Source: Diadema setosum | Lineage: Eukaryota; Echinodermata; Echinoidea; Diadematoida; Diadematidae | NCBI RefSeq assembly: GCF_964275005.1 | Contig: NC_092693.1 | Location: forward strand, 26,527,173-26,591,172 | Direction of reading: 5' to 3' | Length of the DNA stretch: 64,000 nt | Part shown: positions 45,827 to 57,529 of the stretch, piece after piece | Layout: each line of letters starts with the position of its first letter | How positions within the stretch are numbered: position 1 is the first letter of the stretch | Notes under the pieces: generated by a model | Told to the model about the DNA's origin: nothing | What the model saw: only the letters and a program-made list of their open reading frames with translations | The model's database searches: none | Translations under genes and position numbers: made by a program

Positions 45827-46534
45827 GTGAGTGTTTATGCTTGAACATTGAAACATATTTCAATGATGTTTACAAAGTGATTGTATTTATGCTAAAAGTT
45901 TCTAAAAGAATGTTTTTTGTGTTGTAATTTTGTTACGAAACGTTCATGCATAATTTGCACTGAACTTCGGTAGACTCGTGCAGTGTCGACTGTCGTGACT
46001 GGTGTCTGCATTGGCCTGCCGCTCTCCGCATCCGGCAGGCAGGTGAAGACCTGTCGTTACGAAATTCCAACCCCACTACTTGCAAACATTTCTAACATCA
46101 TTTACAGTTCCATATAACTTATGTTCAACAAAAAAGTAGCTTTAGATACCGTAGAATCTTCCAAAATATTAATCTGGAATATTTTTGCAAATGAAGCTAG
46201 AATTTTGAATGACTTAGTCATCAGACTCTACCTCTACGCCATGGTTTGCAACAAATTTATTTACCCTCTCACATCACTGTCGAGTTGGAATTTAAACTAT
46301 GCAGGTTTGCTGTACATACAGGTGTACACCAACCCCATTTGTAAACAATCTCAAGCCATTTTTTTTTTTTCAGAGTGAGTGCCTGGACCCCCTCTTCCCC
46401 GTCCCCCCTCCCTCATTTTCTGAATTGTAAGAATTATGACAGCTCAGGAGGTGAGCAGCTTGTAAACAATTTGTGTTTGTTTTGACCATGAATTTATTGT
46501 TTTCCTGTGTTTCTTTTTTTTCAACTACTTTCAG

Positions 46535-46765
46535 GTTATTCTACTGTGGGCTTCTGAAGCAAGGCCTGGACATGCTATTCGCCCATTTACAAGGTGGAAA
46601 GAACCACGCCTGCCTGTTTGTTGGTGGAGATTTGTCTTGTTGAGCTTTGCCGGGAATGGTCGGGCATAATGCATCTAACTGAGCGCGAGTTACGCATGTT
46701 AGCCAAACAGGTCGGGCTTGTTCCAGAACAACAACATGAGATTGTCCGAATTATAGAAGAAGATG
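46535..46765 (+). CDS. First coding exon (5' UTR plus residues 1-32) of the transposase-like gene
   Basis: The exon follows a polypyrimidine tract ending CTTTCAG (46532-46534) and ends at GATG/GTAAGT. An in-frame TGA at 46555 excludes an upstream start. The first ATG in frame is at 46669, with A at -3. It encodes MHLTERELRMLAKQVGLVPE and QQHEIVRIIEED, an amphipathic helical stretch. The spacing (LT.REL..LA..VGL) is reminiscent of the first helices of death-fold domains, but the similarity is weak. The trailing G joins AT from the next exon to make Asp. Confidence 0.6.
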
Positions 46766-49700
46766 GTAAGTGCCCCCCCACCTCTTCTCAATCTTTCTTT
46801 CTTTACATCATCAAAACAGTTTTCTGGCGCACGCCCCCCCCCTATTTTTCGGCGACTGGTGCAACGAGGACTTTTTGTTGTTGTTGTTGTTGTTGTTGCT
46901 TGTCAGTGGATGTAACGGGGGTCTCCCTCTGGATTCCCCCTTGAATCACACCCCCCTTTGAGCTCGGTAGGAGAAGACCTTTTTTTTTTTTTTTTTTTTG
47001 CTTGTCAGAGAATTTCGTACGGGCCTGCATGTATCGGACTTTGCCCCGAGGTCCACGCCCCCCCCCCCCTTTTCAGAAATCCTGGATCCGCCACTGACTA
47101 CGGCACCATATTTTAAATAATTTTCAATTTATCATGGTAGAAAATTTTGTGGGAAAAACAAATTTAGCACCAAATCATTTTTATTTGAGATGTTATTCTC
47201 ATTTTAACTTTTGGTAAAATTTTGGAAACGTCAGAGGGGGAAGAGGAGTGAAGATTTGATAAAATATGGAAGAATTAACCAAGGTGAATTTGTGGACCTG
47301 TAGTATGTAGAATTATGGTAAACAATTTTTTATTTCTTTTCCTTTCAGTTCAAAGTATATCCAGATTTAAATGATTTTGCATGCTGTAGTATGGTAAAAT
47401 TAATTTGAAGTTTGTACTCTCTAAAAATCACTCCAAAATCTTCGAGTGATCCCTGACGTCACTCCAAAATGAGTGAAAATGAGCATTTTCACTCAAAATT
47501 CACTCCAATTTCACTCGAATTCACTCTTTTTTGTATTCACTCTTTTTAGAGTGAAAATTTTCACTCAGTTTTTTTTAGAGAGTACTTAATATTTTTTGTT
47601 TCATTTGTGGTTGGTACAATGGTTTTTTTTTTTTCATTCTTTTTCTTTTCTTTCATTTCTTTTTCTACTCCCACAGATTATGCTGCAGACTTCCCAATAC
47701 AAGGTCCTGTGACTTATGCCATTGCTGCTCTTTTGCTTGGCATAATTGACAACCATAATTTGCCGGGAACATCCCTTCCACTTGCTTTATCTTGTGTGGA
47801 CAAGTCTCTTCAGCAGGTTGGCACCAACATCAAACGAACGATTCAGCGTAAAGTGTGCAAAGTGGACACTATTGCAGAACTTTCGGTCAATATCGAATGC
47901 TTGTATGATCAGGATAGAGGATCTTTAGGACCTGCCTGTACAACTGCTGGGATAAATGAAGAATGGTTGAATGGTGATGCAGTGCTCCCCCCAGACAAAG
48001 TTGTTACTAATGGACATATCACAGAATTGCTGACTCATCTTAAGAAGTCTGGTGCTAGTTGGGAGACTGCAAGGACATGGTTGTCTCGTCTTTTCCCCAA
48101 TAGTAAGTGCGAAGATCTGTTAATACAAACTATCTCAAGCAACTGGATTGATGTTCACAGACGAGCCAGACAACTACGGGGCCAAAAAAAAAAGAAAACG
48201 GCGTTCTTGGATAAACCTTACCATGTGCCAACAAGAAAGGTCAAGACACCTGAATGTCAGCCATCAACTAGCATTAGCAATGACAGTCAACCTCCTGCTG
48301 AAGGTCGATCTCCCACAATCAAGCATATTCTGGAGATAGCAGAGAGTTCTCCAACTCCAATAAAGCCAAAACTGGTTAAACATATCAATGAACAAAATAA
48401 GGTCATATTTGAACAGCACAAGAAAATATGTGATTTAGAAAAGTCATTTGAAGAGTACAAAGAGAAATTGAGTGATGTCAAATCAAAGTATGCAAATGTT
48501 GTTGAAAAATATCTACTTGTCAAAAAGGATATGAAAAGTACTGAAAGATGCAGGAAACAGTTAGAAAGAGAAGTAAAGGAAATTGAAATAGAAGAAGAGA
48601 AACTCAGAAAGTTGGTTCAAGTACAAGAAAGTGTTATTCAGGAAAGTAAGTCTGGTAGAATAAAAAAGAAGCTGCAGTTTTCACAAGGTAAAGTTCAAGC
48701 CTTGCAAGAAAGTGTAGATAGATATAAAAGTGAACTAGAAGCAGAGAGGAGGGAAATGTCTGATGAACTTGCAAAGATTCAAGAAGAATTGAACTTGGAG
48801 AAGGGTAAGAAAAGAAAAGAGCAAAAGAGGGTTTGGTGGTACAAGAGTAAGGTGAAACCACTTGAAAATCACAATGACAATGAAATCAGAGAACTACTGA
48901 AAGGTGCAGCTTCTTTGAGGCTTCAGAATGATGACTTAGAATGTCAACTGGAAGAAGCAATGAATCAGCAGGTTGTGACTACATTCCAAGATGGGAAATT
49001 TGTTGATGGAGTTAGGCTGGTGGTCTATGATTTTCTCTCAAGAAATGTTGGTACCCGCCACGTCAGTGCCCTCATCAGGAGTGTCTTGGAGAACCTAGCA
49101 GGGCTGAATGTCGAGAGACTTCCGAAAGAAACTTTGGTTAAACTTATGGCTGTTGAGGCAGACATTGTATCCAAAAGACAGGTTGCTAAAGCCCTCATGA
49201 AGTCTAGCAATGCCACCCTTCACATGGATGCAACAAGCAAGAAGCAGCGACACTTCTACAGCATCCAGATCTCAACTGATGAGAGGAGTTATTCTGCTGG
49301 TGTTACGGAAGCTGTCTTGGGTGATACAAAAACTCAAGTTGAAGTGACAAAGGTGTTCATTGAAGAGTTGTCGGCACTCGTATCTAATGCAGATAAAAAC
49401 TCTGAAGAGCATAAGCTTCTCTTCAACATCAGAAATACTATGGCTGACAGGGGCCCTACATCTAAATCATGGGTTGAACAGTTAGAAATATGGAGAGAAG
49501 AAGTCCTGAGGAAAAATCTAACAAGCTTTTCTGATATGTCTAAGGAGGCTATTGAGGAGTTGTCCAAAATAAATGATTTCTATTGTGGGAAGCACTTTCT
49601 GTTGGGTTTAGCTGAACGTACAAAAGTTGGCCTCTCTATGTGGGAAGACGAGGTTGCGGACATCACCGGCTCAATTGGCATGGAAGCCTTGCCAGAATTT

Positions 49701-51116
49701 GCAAAGTGGAATTGTCAAAAGCCAGCAGGCCTTCGCTTTATTCGAACCTCATGTGAACTCGTTGGAACTGGTGCCAAGGATCCACATGGTATTCCGGAGG
49801 ACTTCAAGGCCCACCTTTCCCCTGGTGAAAAAAACCACATTCCTCTCTTCGAGCATAACCGCTTTAACATTGTTTTTAAAGCAGCTTCTGCAGTGTATCA
49901 CCACAGGCTTCAGTTGAGAGATCTCCTGCTCAAAATGCAGAATGACAACAGGCTGCACAGAGCTGTCCTTGAGGATAGTGCAAACACAGTGGTTTTAGCA
50001 GAGGTTCAAGCAATAGCTCTCTTGGAGAAACATATCACAACACCTCTTGCTACTGTTACCAGCAGAAAAGATCACATCCTTGATCTTCGTAACTATTACA
50101 TCAGACTTAGAGAATTCTTGAAGGAGATGATTCATGATCCAAGTGCAATTCTTGAAGGTTCTGCTGTGCTCTTTGATGACTGCCCACCAATCAAAGATGA
50201 AGTGTGGTATTCCATCTACGATGAGGTCGCAGAGGAGCAAGAAGCCCTGGTTGACCAGCTGGTGTCTGTTCTGTGTGCTAGCCTTTTTGTTGTTCTTGAA
50301 CGCCAGCTGTTCGACTTTGTGCATGGGAAATGGGCAAGTGAACACACAGCAAAAGTTTTTGGAGAGACAGCATCAGTACCAAGGAACAATGACATTTCTG
50401 AAAGAGACTTCTCGGGTCTTGATCGGCTTTTGAGAGCAAAATCTACAGCCAACCTAGACTTCATAGAAGGAATCATCTTGTACGTGAACAACCAGACTGG
50501 TGACTACCTCCGCCAGTTGTCCTCTGATGATCTTGCAAGTGAAATCAAATCAGCCATGGCTACTGCGAGGGAGAAGACTAAACACTTCAAGAAGAAGAAA
50601 GCATTGCTCCGTCAAACACGTAGAGATGTAGTAGCTGCAAAACAGAAACACAGAGAAGAGCTGAAAAGGAATAGAATGATACAACAGCAGAAAGTACAAG
50701 ATGGAATCCAAATTGATGGCCAAGTCAAGAGTCCAGAAGAAGTTGATGAACTGCTCAGGAAATATCAGTCGGTTTCGGAACAAAAAAAGGCTCTGACAAG
50801 ACAATTGAAATTCTATAGAACACTGAAAATTCCAGGCGTGCCACCACAGAAGTATTTCATTACAAGTCAGGGCAAGGCCCTGCCCATTGAAGTTCTCAAA
50901 ACAAATTTACTGTTGGTGATATCATCATGGAAGGCTGCTATGGTTGATGACAGTGGCGCAGTTGATACCGAGGACATTCCCAGTACATTGTCGAGCATTA
51001 AATCGCGATCCACAAGCATACTTGCCCTGAAACGGAAACTAGTGGAGGAGGCTGATTCAGAAAGGCTGAAAAAAGAAAAAAAAATACAAAAAGTCAGACT
51101 CGGGACAACGAACTGA
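46669..51116 (+). CDS. Spliced 1178-residue protein: helical N-terminus, coiled coils, RNase H-like transposase core
   Basis: Coding exons are 46669-46765 and 47677-51116, joined in phase (3537 nt including stop). Residues about 33-170 are helical and unassigned. Residues 175-255 form a Lys/Ser/Pro linker, and about 260-460 a long coiled coil. Residues about 480-970 look like an RNase H-like core: LHMDATSKK (D550), NTMADRGPTS (D623), then a long helical insertion and NNDISERDFSGLDRLL (E941). The 73 and 318-residue spacings and the SER.FS context resemble hAT-like DDE transposases. Residues about 993-1082 form a second basic coiled coil. If active it would cut and paste DNA in the nucleus; if domesticated it could be a DNA-binding or structural factor. 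No zinc-finger DNA-binding domain is seen. No stop interrupts 3.4 kb, in contrast to other elements here. I recognise related uncharacterised invertebrate proteins but no named gene. Confidence 0.72.
46766..47676 (+). other. Phase-1 intron of the transposase-like gene
   Basis: GTAAGT donor, TTTTTCTACTCCCACAG acceptor, 911 bp. It holds a (TTG)n run (46869-46898), a poly-T run (46980-46999), a CCTGGATCCGCCACTG repeat phrase (about 47081) and a small TIR element (47414-47585). The open frame leading into exon 2 from 47607 is only polypyrimidine-tract translation. Confidence 0.7.
47414..47585. mobile_element. 172-bp MITE of repeated TCACTC motifs inside the intron
   Basis: Ends GTACTCTCTAAAAA and its reverse complement TTTTTTAGAGAGTAC. 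The inside is filled with alternating CACTCCAAAAT, TCACTCAAAATTCACTCC and their complements, including AGAGTGAAAATTTTCACTC, a large palindrome. Noncoding. Confidence 0.65.
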
Positions 51117-51117
51117 T

Positions 51118-51377
51118 TTTCCAGGAGATGCAATTATTGGGAAGAGAATTCGGCATAAATTCATGATAACTGAATCTAAAAAGTGACAGAACGGTGGTAT
51201 AAGGGAACAGTGTTGCATAAGGCTGCTGGGGAAGAGTTAATGGTGATAAGTGATGAAGATAAGGATATAGTGAGTCAAGGCTATTCATTGTATATGGTAA
51301 AGTATGACAGAGAGGATCAGATTGAACCATTTGCATTGGCCTGGGATTGGGAAAATGACGATTTGGAGCTGTTATAA
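51118..51377 (+). pseudogene. Frameshifted Tudor/chromo-like C-terminal tail of the same gene
   Basis: After the stop at 51114-51116 a second frame reads GDAIIGKRIRHKFMITESKK (51124-51183). Then the original frame resumes with TERWYKGTVLHKAAGEELM, YSLYMVKYD and WENDDLELL to a TAA at 51375. IGKRI.H.F...WY.G.V...V.Y is the style of a small beta-barrel (Tudor-like) module often seen at the C-termini of invertebrate proteins of this kind. Two shifts, near the A-runs at 51068-51095 and at 51178-51182, cancel out, so the tail was once fused to the main protein. Either the gene has decayed here or homopolymers are misread. Confidence 0.6.
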
Positions 51378-51401
51378 GGAAGGAAACATGAATTAAAATT
51401 G

Positions 51402-51407
51402 AATAAA
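51402..51407 (+). promoter_or_regulatory. Poly(A) signal AATAAA
   Basis: Canonical AATAAA 25 nt after the tail's stop codon, not after the earlier premature stop. This supports the tail being the real end of the transcript. Confidence 0.6.
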
Positions 51408-54400
51408 ATCCAGACATCTCTGTGCTGTCAGCAAGTGAAGAACAATTTGAGGAACTTATCCTTGAAAATTAGAGCAGATTTAGATAATCCATTCTGATCA
51501 TTAGGCCCATGGGGTTCTCTTTTTAAGTTGGGAACTGAAACCCTATAAAGCCAATTTATAGAGTTCACGACAGTTACAAAACACACAGAGTTGGCACTTT
51601 AAGGGACCAGTAAAAGGAGTGATCAAAATTCATAACTCTTGAGATGATTGTAAACATTTCCATTTTCTCTACTTCTACATTCACTAGATGTTCATACAAG
51701 TCTGGATTTTATTCCCTTTTAATGATTTTGCAAAGGTAATACTGCTTTACGTTAAGTACAGCTTTACGTTAAGTACAAAATTACATTGCAAGTGAAAACG
51801 TTCTGATTAATGTGTTGGTAGTACACAGTATGCACATTTATTTGAAGTAGAATATCAGTAGAAAAGGCAACAAAGGACTCCAAATCAACACAACAGATCC
51901 AAGGCTTTAATTATTCAAAAAAAGTATTTATTAGATCACATGGCTTCTTATTTCAATAACAAGTATAATTCATTTTCAACATTCTGTACTGATCTTCATC
52001 AGGATTCACAAAGGTGCATGAAGAATATTGTTCTTTTCAAAAATCAAGGTTCACTGTACTGTAATTGCATTTTTTCTTTCAGAAGTAAGGTTTTAATTTC
52101 TAACTAAATACATGTACTGGTATTCAGCATCAAAATACTGCTCTGAGGAAATTGTAATCCCTGATTATGTTACATTTTTGTTGCAAATTACATCCACTTT
52201 ATGTATTGTGCTTTAGGTTTAATACAACCTGTATAAATACACCTGATTGTAAGCTTTCACAATTTTATGCATATTTAATTAGGTCATATTCTAATGTGTC
52301 TAATTCATATGCAGTTATGCATGATGTGAAAACTGAACTTCATTTTCTTTTAAACAGGGATTGGTTACGACATTGTACTTATCACAAATGTAATTTGCGT
52401 AAACGTGACTGAAATAACTGTTTTGTCACCTTTAACACCTTTTACGCATATTTAATTAGCTAAAGCTTTAATGAAAAAGATAGATAATGATGATTTTTTT
52501 TATCAAAATATAGACATGATATAAATTATGCCTGACATAACATCAATTTGAGCCTGTATTATCATATGCTATACCTGCTGACCAATTTTCAAACTTGAAT
52601 GAGGCTCAAGAGCCTCAAAAATGCATTTTTGCATATCTAATTAGCAAATATGCATATTTAATAAGCAAAATTGGCAACATTTGGTGTTTAGGGACAACAA
52701 TTCGCCAATGCTGTGCAAAAATGAGAAATACTTAGGACTTTTTGATAATAACATCTTATAAGAGGCATTACAGACATACCATATATGTAATTTGGTTCTT
52801 ATTCAAGATTGTTGTCAACCATAAAATGATTACATAAATATGCAGATTTTGGGAAATTCCCATAATTTGAGCTTGAAAATGGCATATTTTAGCACAATGT
52901 CCACACTTTGACCCCCTGTATCTCCACTGTTAAGTGCTGAAACTTGGTAGAAATGAATGATATCAAGAATGTTAATTACATACATGCATGAAAATAACAT
53001 TTGATACATTATATGTTATTTAATCAGAAAATAAAAAGATGCGAAAACATGATTTTATTGATTTCTGGTATTTTCTATTTTGTTGTCTAGTGAAAAGTCA
53101 CAATATGAAACATTCATTTGGCTATATCTTCACAACCGCTGCTCTGATTTCCAAAATTCAAACGGTTTTGTAAATGTTTTCACTACTACTACAAGACAAA
53201 ACACTAATAAAAACATTTTAAACAATTTGAATTTTTTCATTGACAGGCCTACTATTAGTACGGACACGCAGTGGTGGGGCCTATTTCACGAGTATATTCT
53301 ATAGAGTCCTATAGAATATTAGATCTAAAAAGGTACCTGTCTGGGATCAAAAACATGATGAAGTTGTATGAACCAAATCCAACCCATCTGAAGCGATGTG
53401 AATCTTGCAGACCCCGCCTGCATCTTCCCGGGTAGTTTATGTACCGTAGGCCTACCGTAAGATGAATGGTGCTACAGTTGCATAACCATACACCGTCTGC
53501 CACGGCTATTTCCATTACTTTTCCCTACTTCTGTCTCTCCATCAGCTAGCCTCGAAGGCTCTCCATCATGTCCATCTTCATCCATGATTTTCCTCTGATT
53601 TTACCGGGAGAGACGGCAAACAACAGCAAAAACAACTGTGACTAATCTTGTCATAGTCGAGTTGCGTAGCGATCGCTAATAATGTGTGCAATAAATGTAA
53701 TTCGTCAGCGAACATTATTTTACATGTATTATTGATCGGGGTAGTGATCCGCGATGATGGGTAATTCGGTCATCACTAATTGCGGATCGATCACAATTGA
53801 TAATGTTGCATTGATCCCATGCCCAGCTAGCTAGGCCCATACATGCCGGTGCACGTGCCCGGCCCCGTCCGAGTGAAAGTAAGGTCACACTACAGTAGTG
53901 CAGCTCTAAAGGATAACATCTATTCAGGAAACTCTTCAGATATTGTGAAAACCGGGTAAAAGGCACTCTATATGTAATGTGATTTCTTCAATGTTGATAT
54001 TTATGTTCAAAATTAATTTGAATTGTTTGTTTTGGAGTAGAAAGACAATTTCGTTAGCTTTGCCCTTCCACACCTAATTTTCATTCCCCAACCCCGTTCT
54101 TCCGTTTGGTATCCAGTTCCATTGTAACCCTGGCAGAATCCTCCTTTTTTTTCTTTTTTACTTTAAAAATTCTTCTTATTTTTTAATCACAATATAACTG
54201 CAAAAGCTAAGCTGAAAACGGGCTTAGATATTTTGACATGTTATTGTGCTTATGTGGGGTCAGAAGATGATTGTTCTGTTTGTTGACCATGAATGGGAAT
54301 GTAATTTTATATGTTTATACACTGCATACATGCATGCATGGCCGGCAGTGCTCGAGACGGAAGAGCCGGTCATTTCCATCCCGTGACGTCACGCGAAAAA

Positions 54401-54583
54401 GGCAGTTTTTTTGTAGCGATCATGTGAGTCAGGGCCTGTGAATAAGATGACTTTTCATCTTCAATATTTATTTTGAATTAGTCGGACATCATTTGAAATG
54501 CATCCTATCTTTGTATATAGCTTCTAAGCTGTCCACGGATATAAATAAAGCCGTATTTTCGGCCTCTCAATAAATTTCTGCTT
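51408..54583. other. Noncoding; AT-rich repeats, no gene recognised
   Basis: Includes a TACGTTAAGTACA duplication (about 51750), a stretch of ATTTAATTAGC/ATGCATATTT phrases (about 52260-52680) typical of dispersed repeats, and TACCGTAGGCCTACCGTA near 53440. Short ORFs lack motifs. Confidence 0.45.
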
Positions 54584-54890
54584 TAAAGCCTGCTGCACAC
54601 TACGCAACCTGAGGTCGTATGACCTTCCGACTGTCGGTTTGACGTCATCAAACACACAAGTGTCAGGTTGTACAACTAAGTCGCACGACGTGGTCGGATG
54701 GTTTTAGCATGTTGAATTTTTTGAAGTGGTCGAGCATTTATAGCTAGCTAGCTGGCTGCTAGCTGTGGATGTGCTGCGTGCTAAAGCATGTGGGAGGCAG
54801 GTTGCCGTCTGTCCTACGGTCAGGTCATATATGGTCAGAAGGTTGTAAATTGAGTTCGTCCTCAGTTCATGTAGTGTGCGCTGGGCTTTA
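54584..54890. mobile_element. MITE with TAAAGCC ends
   Basis: Starts TAAAGCCTGCTGCACACTAC and ends with the inverse of TAAAGCCCAGCGCACACTAC, about 31 bp matching at 23 positions. The 307-bp inside (GTCGTATGACCTTCCGACTG and similar) is noncoding. This terminal type is common in animal non-autonomous DNA transposons; superfamily not assigned. Confidence 0.6.
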
Positions 54891-56142
54891 CATTGAAAAA
54901 TGTTGCTACCATGGCAACAACAAATTGTCTGACAATGACAAAATATGAAATCTGCACATCTACATGCCACAGTGATCACATGTGCCAAATTTTGAGTCAA
55001 ATGTTAAAAAACTGGGGAATTAGCAAAATCTACAATATTTACCTCTGCCAAGGGAGGAGGTTATGTTTTCATTACCGTTGGTTTGTTGGTTTGGTTGTTT
55101 GTTTGTTTGTTTGTTTGTCCGTGTGCAAAATAACTAGGAAAGTAGTTAACGGATTTGGATGAAACTTCCAGGAAAAGTTGAGAATGACACAAGTAACAAA
55201 CGATTAAATTTTGGTAGTGATCCGAGAATTTTTTGGGAATTTATGAAGGATTTTTTATATTTTGACAGGTAGGGTCAATGAACTTAGGAGTTCAAGCTAC
55301 GCATTTTTGAGGTTTTCAAACGCACACTGAAAGTGTGTGCTCTAGTTTCTGCTAGGGTGAGGCGCGCCGTGCAGCTGAGGGTTTCTGACGTAACAAAGGC
55401 TTCTATATTGCAAAATCAAGCGATTTTTCAGCATGTATACCTATGGGTTAATATCACTGCTCTCTATGGAAGAGCCCAAAGAGCTTTTCCCCAGAGATGG
55501 AAGGGAGAAAAATATCTTCGGGAAGAGCAAGATCATCGGTGGAAAGTAGCTGCTTGGCAGAGGTCTGCACTCTCAGAGTGCTTTTCTAGTTCTGAATGAT
55601 TTTCATTAAAGAATGCGTTTACCACAGCAACACATTGTTCGACAATGACAAAAGATAAAGTCTGCACTTGCACATACTGTAGCCGTCACATGTGCCAAAT
55701 TTCATGTTCAATGCTCAAAAACTGAGGGAGTTACATCAGTCCCCATATTTTTGTATGATTTGGATAAAACTGCTGTTGCCATGGGAACTGGTTTCTTCAT
55801 ACTCGAGAAAAAAGGTGTCTTGCACAACTACATACTACACTGATAGCAAAATTAAAGGGATCCTGCAACTCCCTTTAATTCTGAAAAGGTGCCTTCCCTT
55901 TACGGAATTCCTGGATCCGCCCCTGTCACATATGTGAAATTTGGGGCCAACTGCTCAAAAACTGATGGAGTTAGGTCAATCCACATCTGTATGATTTGTA
56001 TAAAAACTGTTAATGCCATGGCAACAGATTACTTAACACTCATGAAAAGGTATCTTGCACAACTGCACATTACATTGATTGCATGTGCAAAATTTCAGTT
56101 GAATTGCTTGAAAACTGAGAGTAGTTCGATCCACAACATTTT
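54891..56142 (-). repeat. 157-bp CCATGGCAAC array, cluster 4, interrupted
   Basis: Diverged units at about 54910, 55620, 55775 and 56020 with ACATGTGCCAAATTT and GCTCAAAAACTGA. The cluster is split by a 0.55-kb element (55041-55595) and cut at 56142 by a LINE. A piece ending TCCTGGATCCGCCCCTG is nested near 55905. Confidence 0.75.
55041..55595. mobile_element. ACCTCTGCCAAGG-type element inserted in the 157-bp repeat
   Basis: Begins ACCTCTGCCAAGGGAGGAGG and ends GCTTGGCAGAGGTCTGCACT plus the hairpin GCACTC-TCA-GAGTGC. CCTCTGCCAAG and CTTGGCAGAGG are inverted ends. A (GTTT)n run at about 55080-55118 follows the left end. On both sides the 157-bp repeat text continues (CTACAATATTT | TGAATGATTTTCATT). 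Noncoding. Confidence 0.75.
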
Positions 56143-57529
56143 GAATGATGGTATTGTCCCTGTGAATATGAAAATAGCGAAGGTGATACCTATTTTTAAG
56201 AAAGGTGATCCCCAGTTATTGAGTAATTATCGTCCAATTTCTCTTTTATCCACATTTTCCAAAATTCTTGAAAAACTTATGTATGTCAGGACGGTGAAAT
56301 TTTTTAATGTGAACCAAACCTTCTCCAATTTTCAATTTGGTTTTCGTGAAAAGCACACAACAAGTCATGCTATTTTACATTTTATTGATAAAATTTCTTT
56401 GGATAATTGCATGCACACAGTGGGTATTTTTCTGGATTACTCCAAGGCTTTCGACACTGTTGACCATACTATTTTATTACAGAAGTTATCTCATTACGGA
56501 GTAAGAGGGAAAGCCTTGGAGTGGTTCACAAGCTACTTATCTAACAGGAGGCAGTTTGTCTCACTGAATGATGCAAAATCGGGGTTACAAAATGTCACAT
56601 GTGGAGTTCCACACGGATCACTACTTGGACCACTATTATTTCTTATATATATTAATGATTTTCAATATTGCTCTGATGTATTCTCATTTATTTTATTTGC
56701 AGACGACTCAAACATATTTTTATCACACAAGAATCCTCAGGTCCTTTTACAAACAGTTAATATTGAGCTAAGTAATATTATAACTTGGATTCATGCAAAC
56801 AAACTGTCATTGAATTTTCAGAAGACCAATTATATGCTTTTTAGTAATTCTGTTAAAATACTACCAGGAAATGTTTTGTTTGGTGGAGTTGCGTTAGATA
56901 GAGTAAACTCAACAAAATTTCTTGGTCTGTATATTGATGACAAACTGAATTGGAAAATACATGTGAATAACATTTGTAAGCTCTTATCACGAAATACTGG
57001 TGTTATATGCAAACTAAAAAGAGTTATTCCCAAAGAAATATTGTTTATCCTATATTCTACTTTAATTCTTCCATATCTTAATTATGGTATAGTAGCATGG
57101 GGTAATTCTTCAAAATCGCAAAATGAAAAGCTATTTTTGATCCAGAAGAGAGTTATAAGAATAATTTGTAATGTACATTTTCGTAGTCATACTAATGCTC
57201 TCTTTCATCAACATAAAATTCTGAAAGTGGAAGATATCTATTTAATGCAGTTAGGGTCTCTAATGTATGATCTTAATGCAGGTGAACTCCCACTGGCACT
57301 AGCACAGCGTTTTAAGAAAAATAGTGATGTTCATAGATATAACACAAGGCAGGCTTCAGGTTTGCACTTAACCCGTGCAAGGACACAATTTACTCTTAAA
57401 ACGCTAGTACATACTGGACCCAGGTTTTGGAATTCGCTTGATGCAAGCATTAAACATACTTCAAGTAAATCAGCCTTCAAGCGTAGGCTTAAGTCTCATC
57501 TTTTAAATACTTATTGTGTTGATTCGTGA
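56143..57529 (+). CDS. LINE ORF2 fragment: reverse transcriptase, uninterrupted
   Basis: An open frame of about 460 codons within the element. The reading frame happens to extend upstream to 55889 through unrelated repeat sequence, which I exclude. RT fingers: AKVIPIFKKGDPQLLSNYRP. Motif A: GIFLDYSKAFDTVDH. Motif [21 protein letters not shown], with PHGS where PQGS is usual. Catalytic FILFADDSNIF. Thumb: TKFLGLYIDDKLNW. C-terminal domain: LFLIQKRVIRIICNVHFRSH and FWNSLDAS. The endonuclease is missing by 5' truncation. It keeps more of the RT than the copy at 17.6 kb and is probably young. Confidence 0.88.

Noticed and set aside
47607..47676. N-terminus rich in Phe for the large ORF
   Set aside because: It is the polypyrimidine tract of the intron acceptor. 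The real protein joins the exon ending at 46765.
51183..51377. Independent 64-residue gene
   Set aside because: It opens with GTG, lies in the frame of the upstream ORF and continues a domain begun before it. It is the tail of the large gene.
55889..56142. N-terminal extension of the LINE protein
   Set aside because: The frame runs by chance through the 157-bp repeat. LINE homology starts at about 56143.
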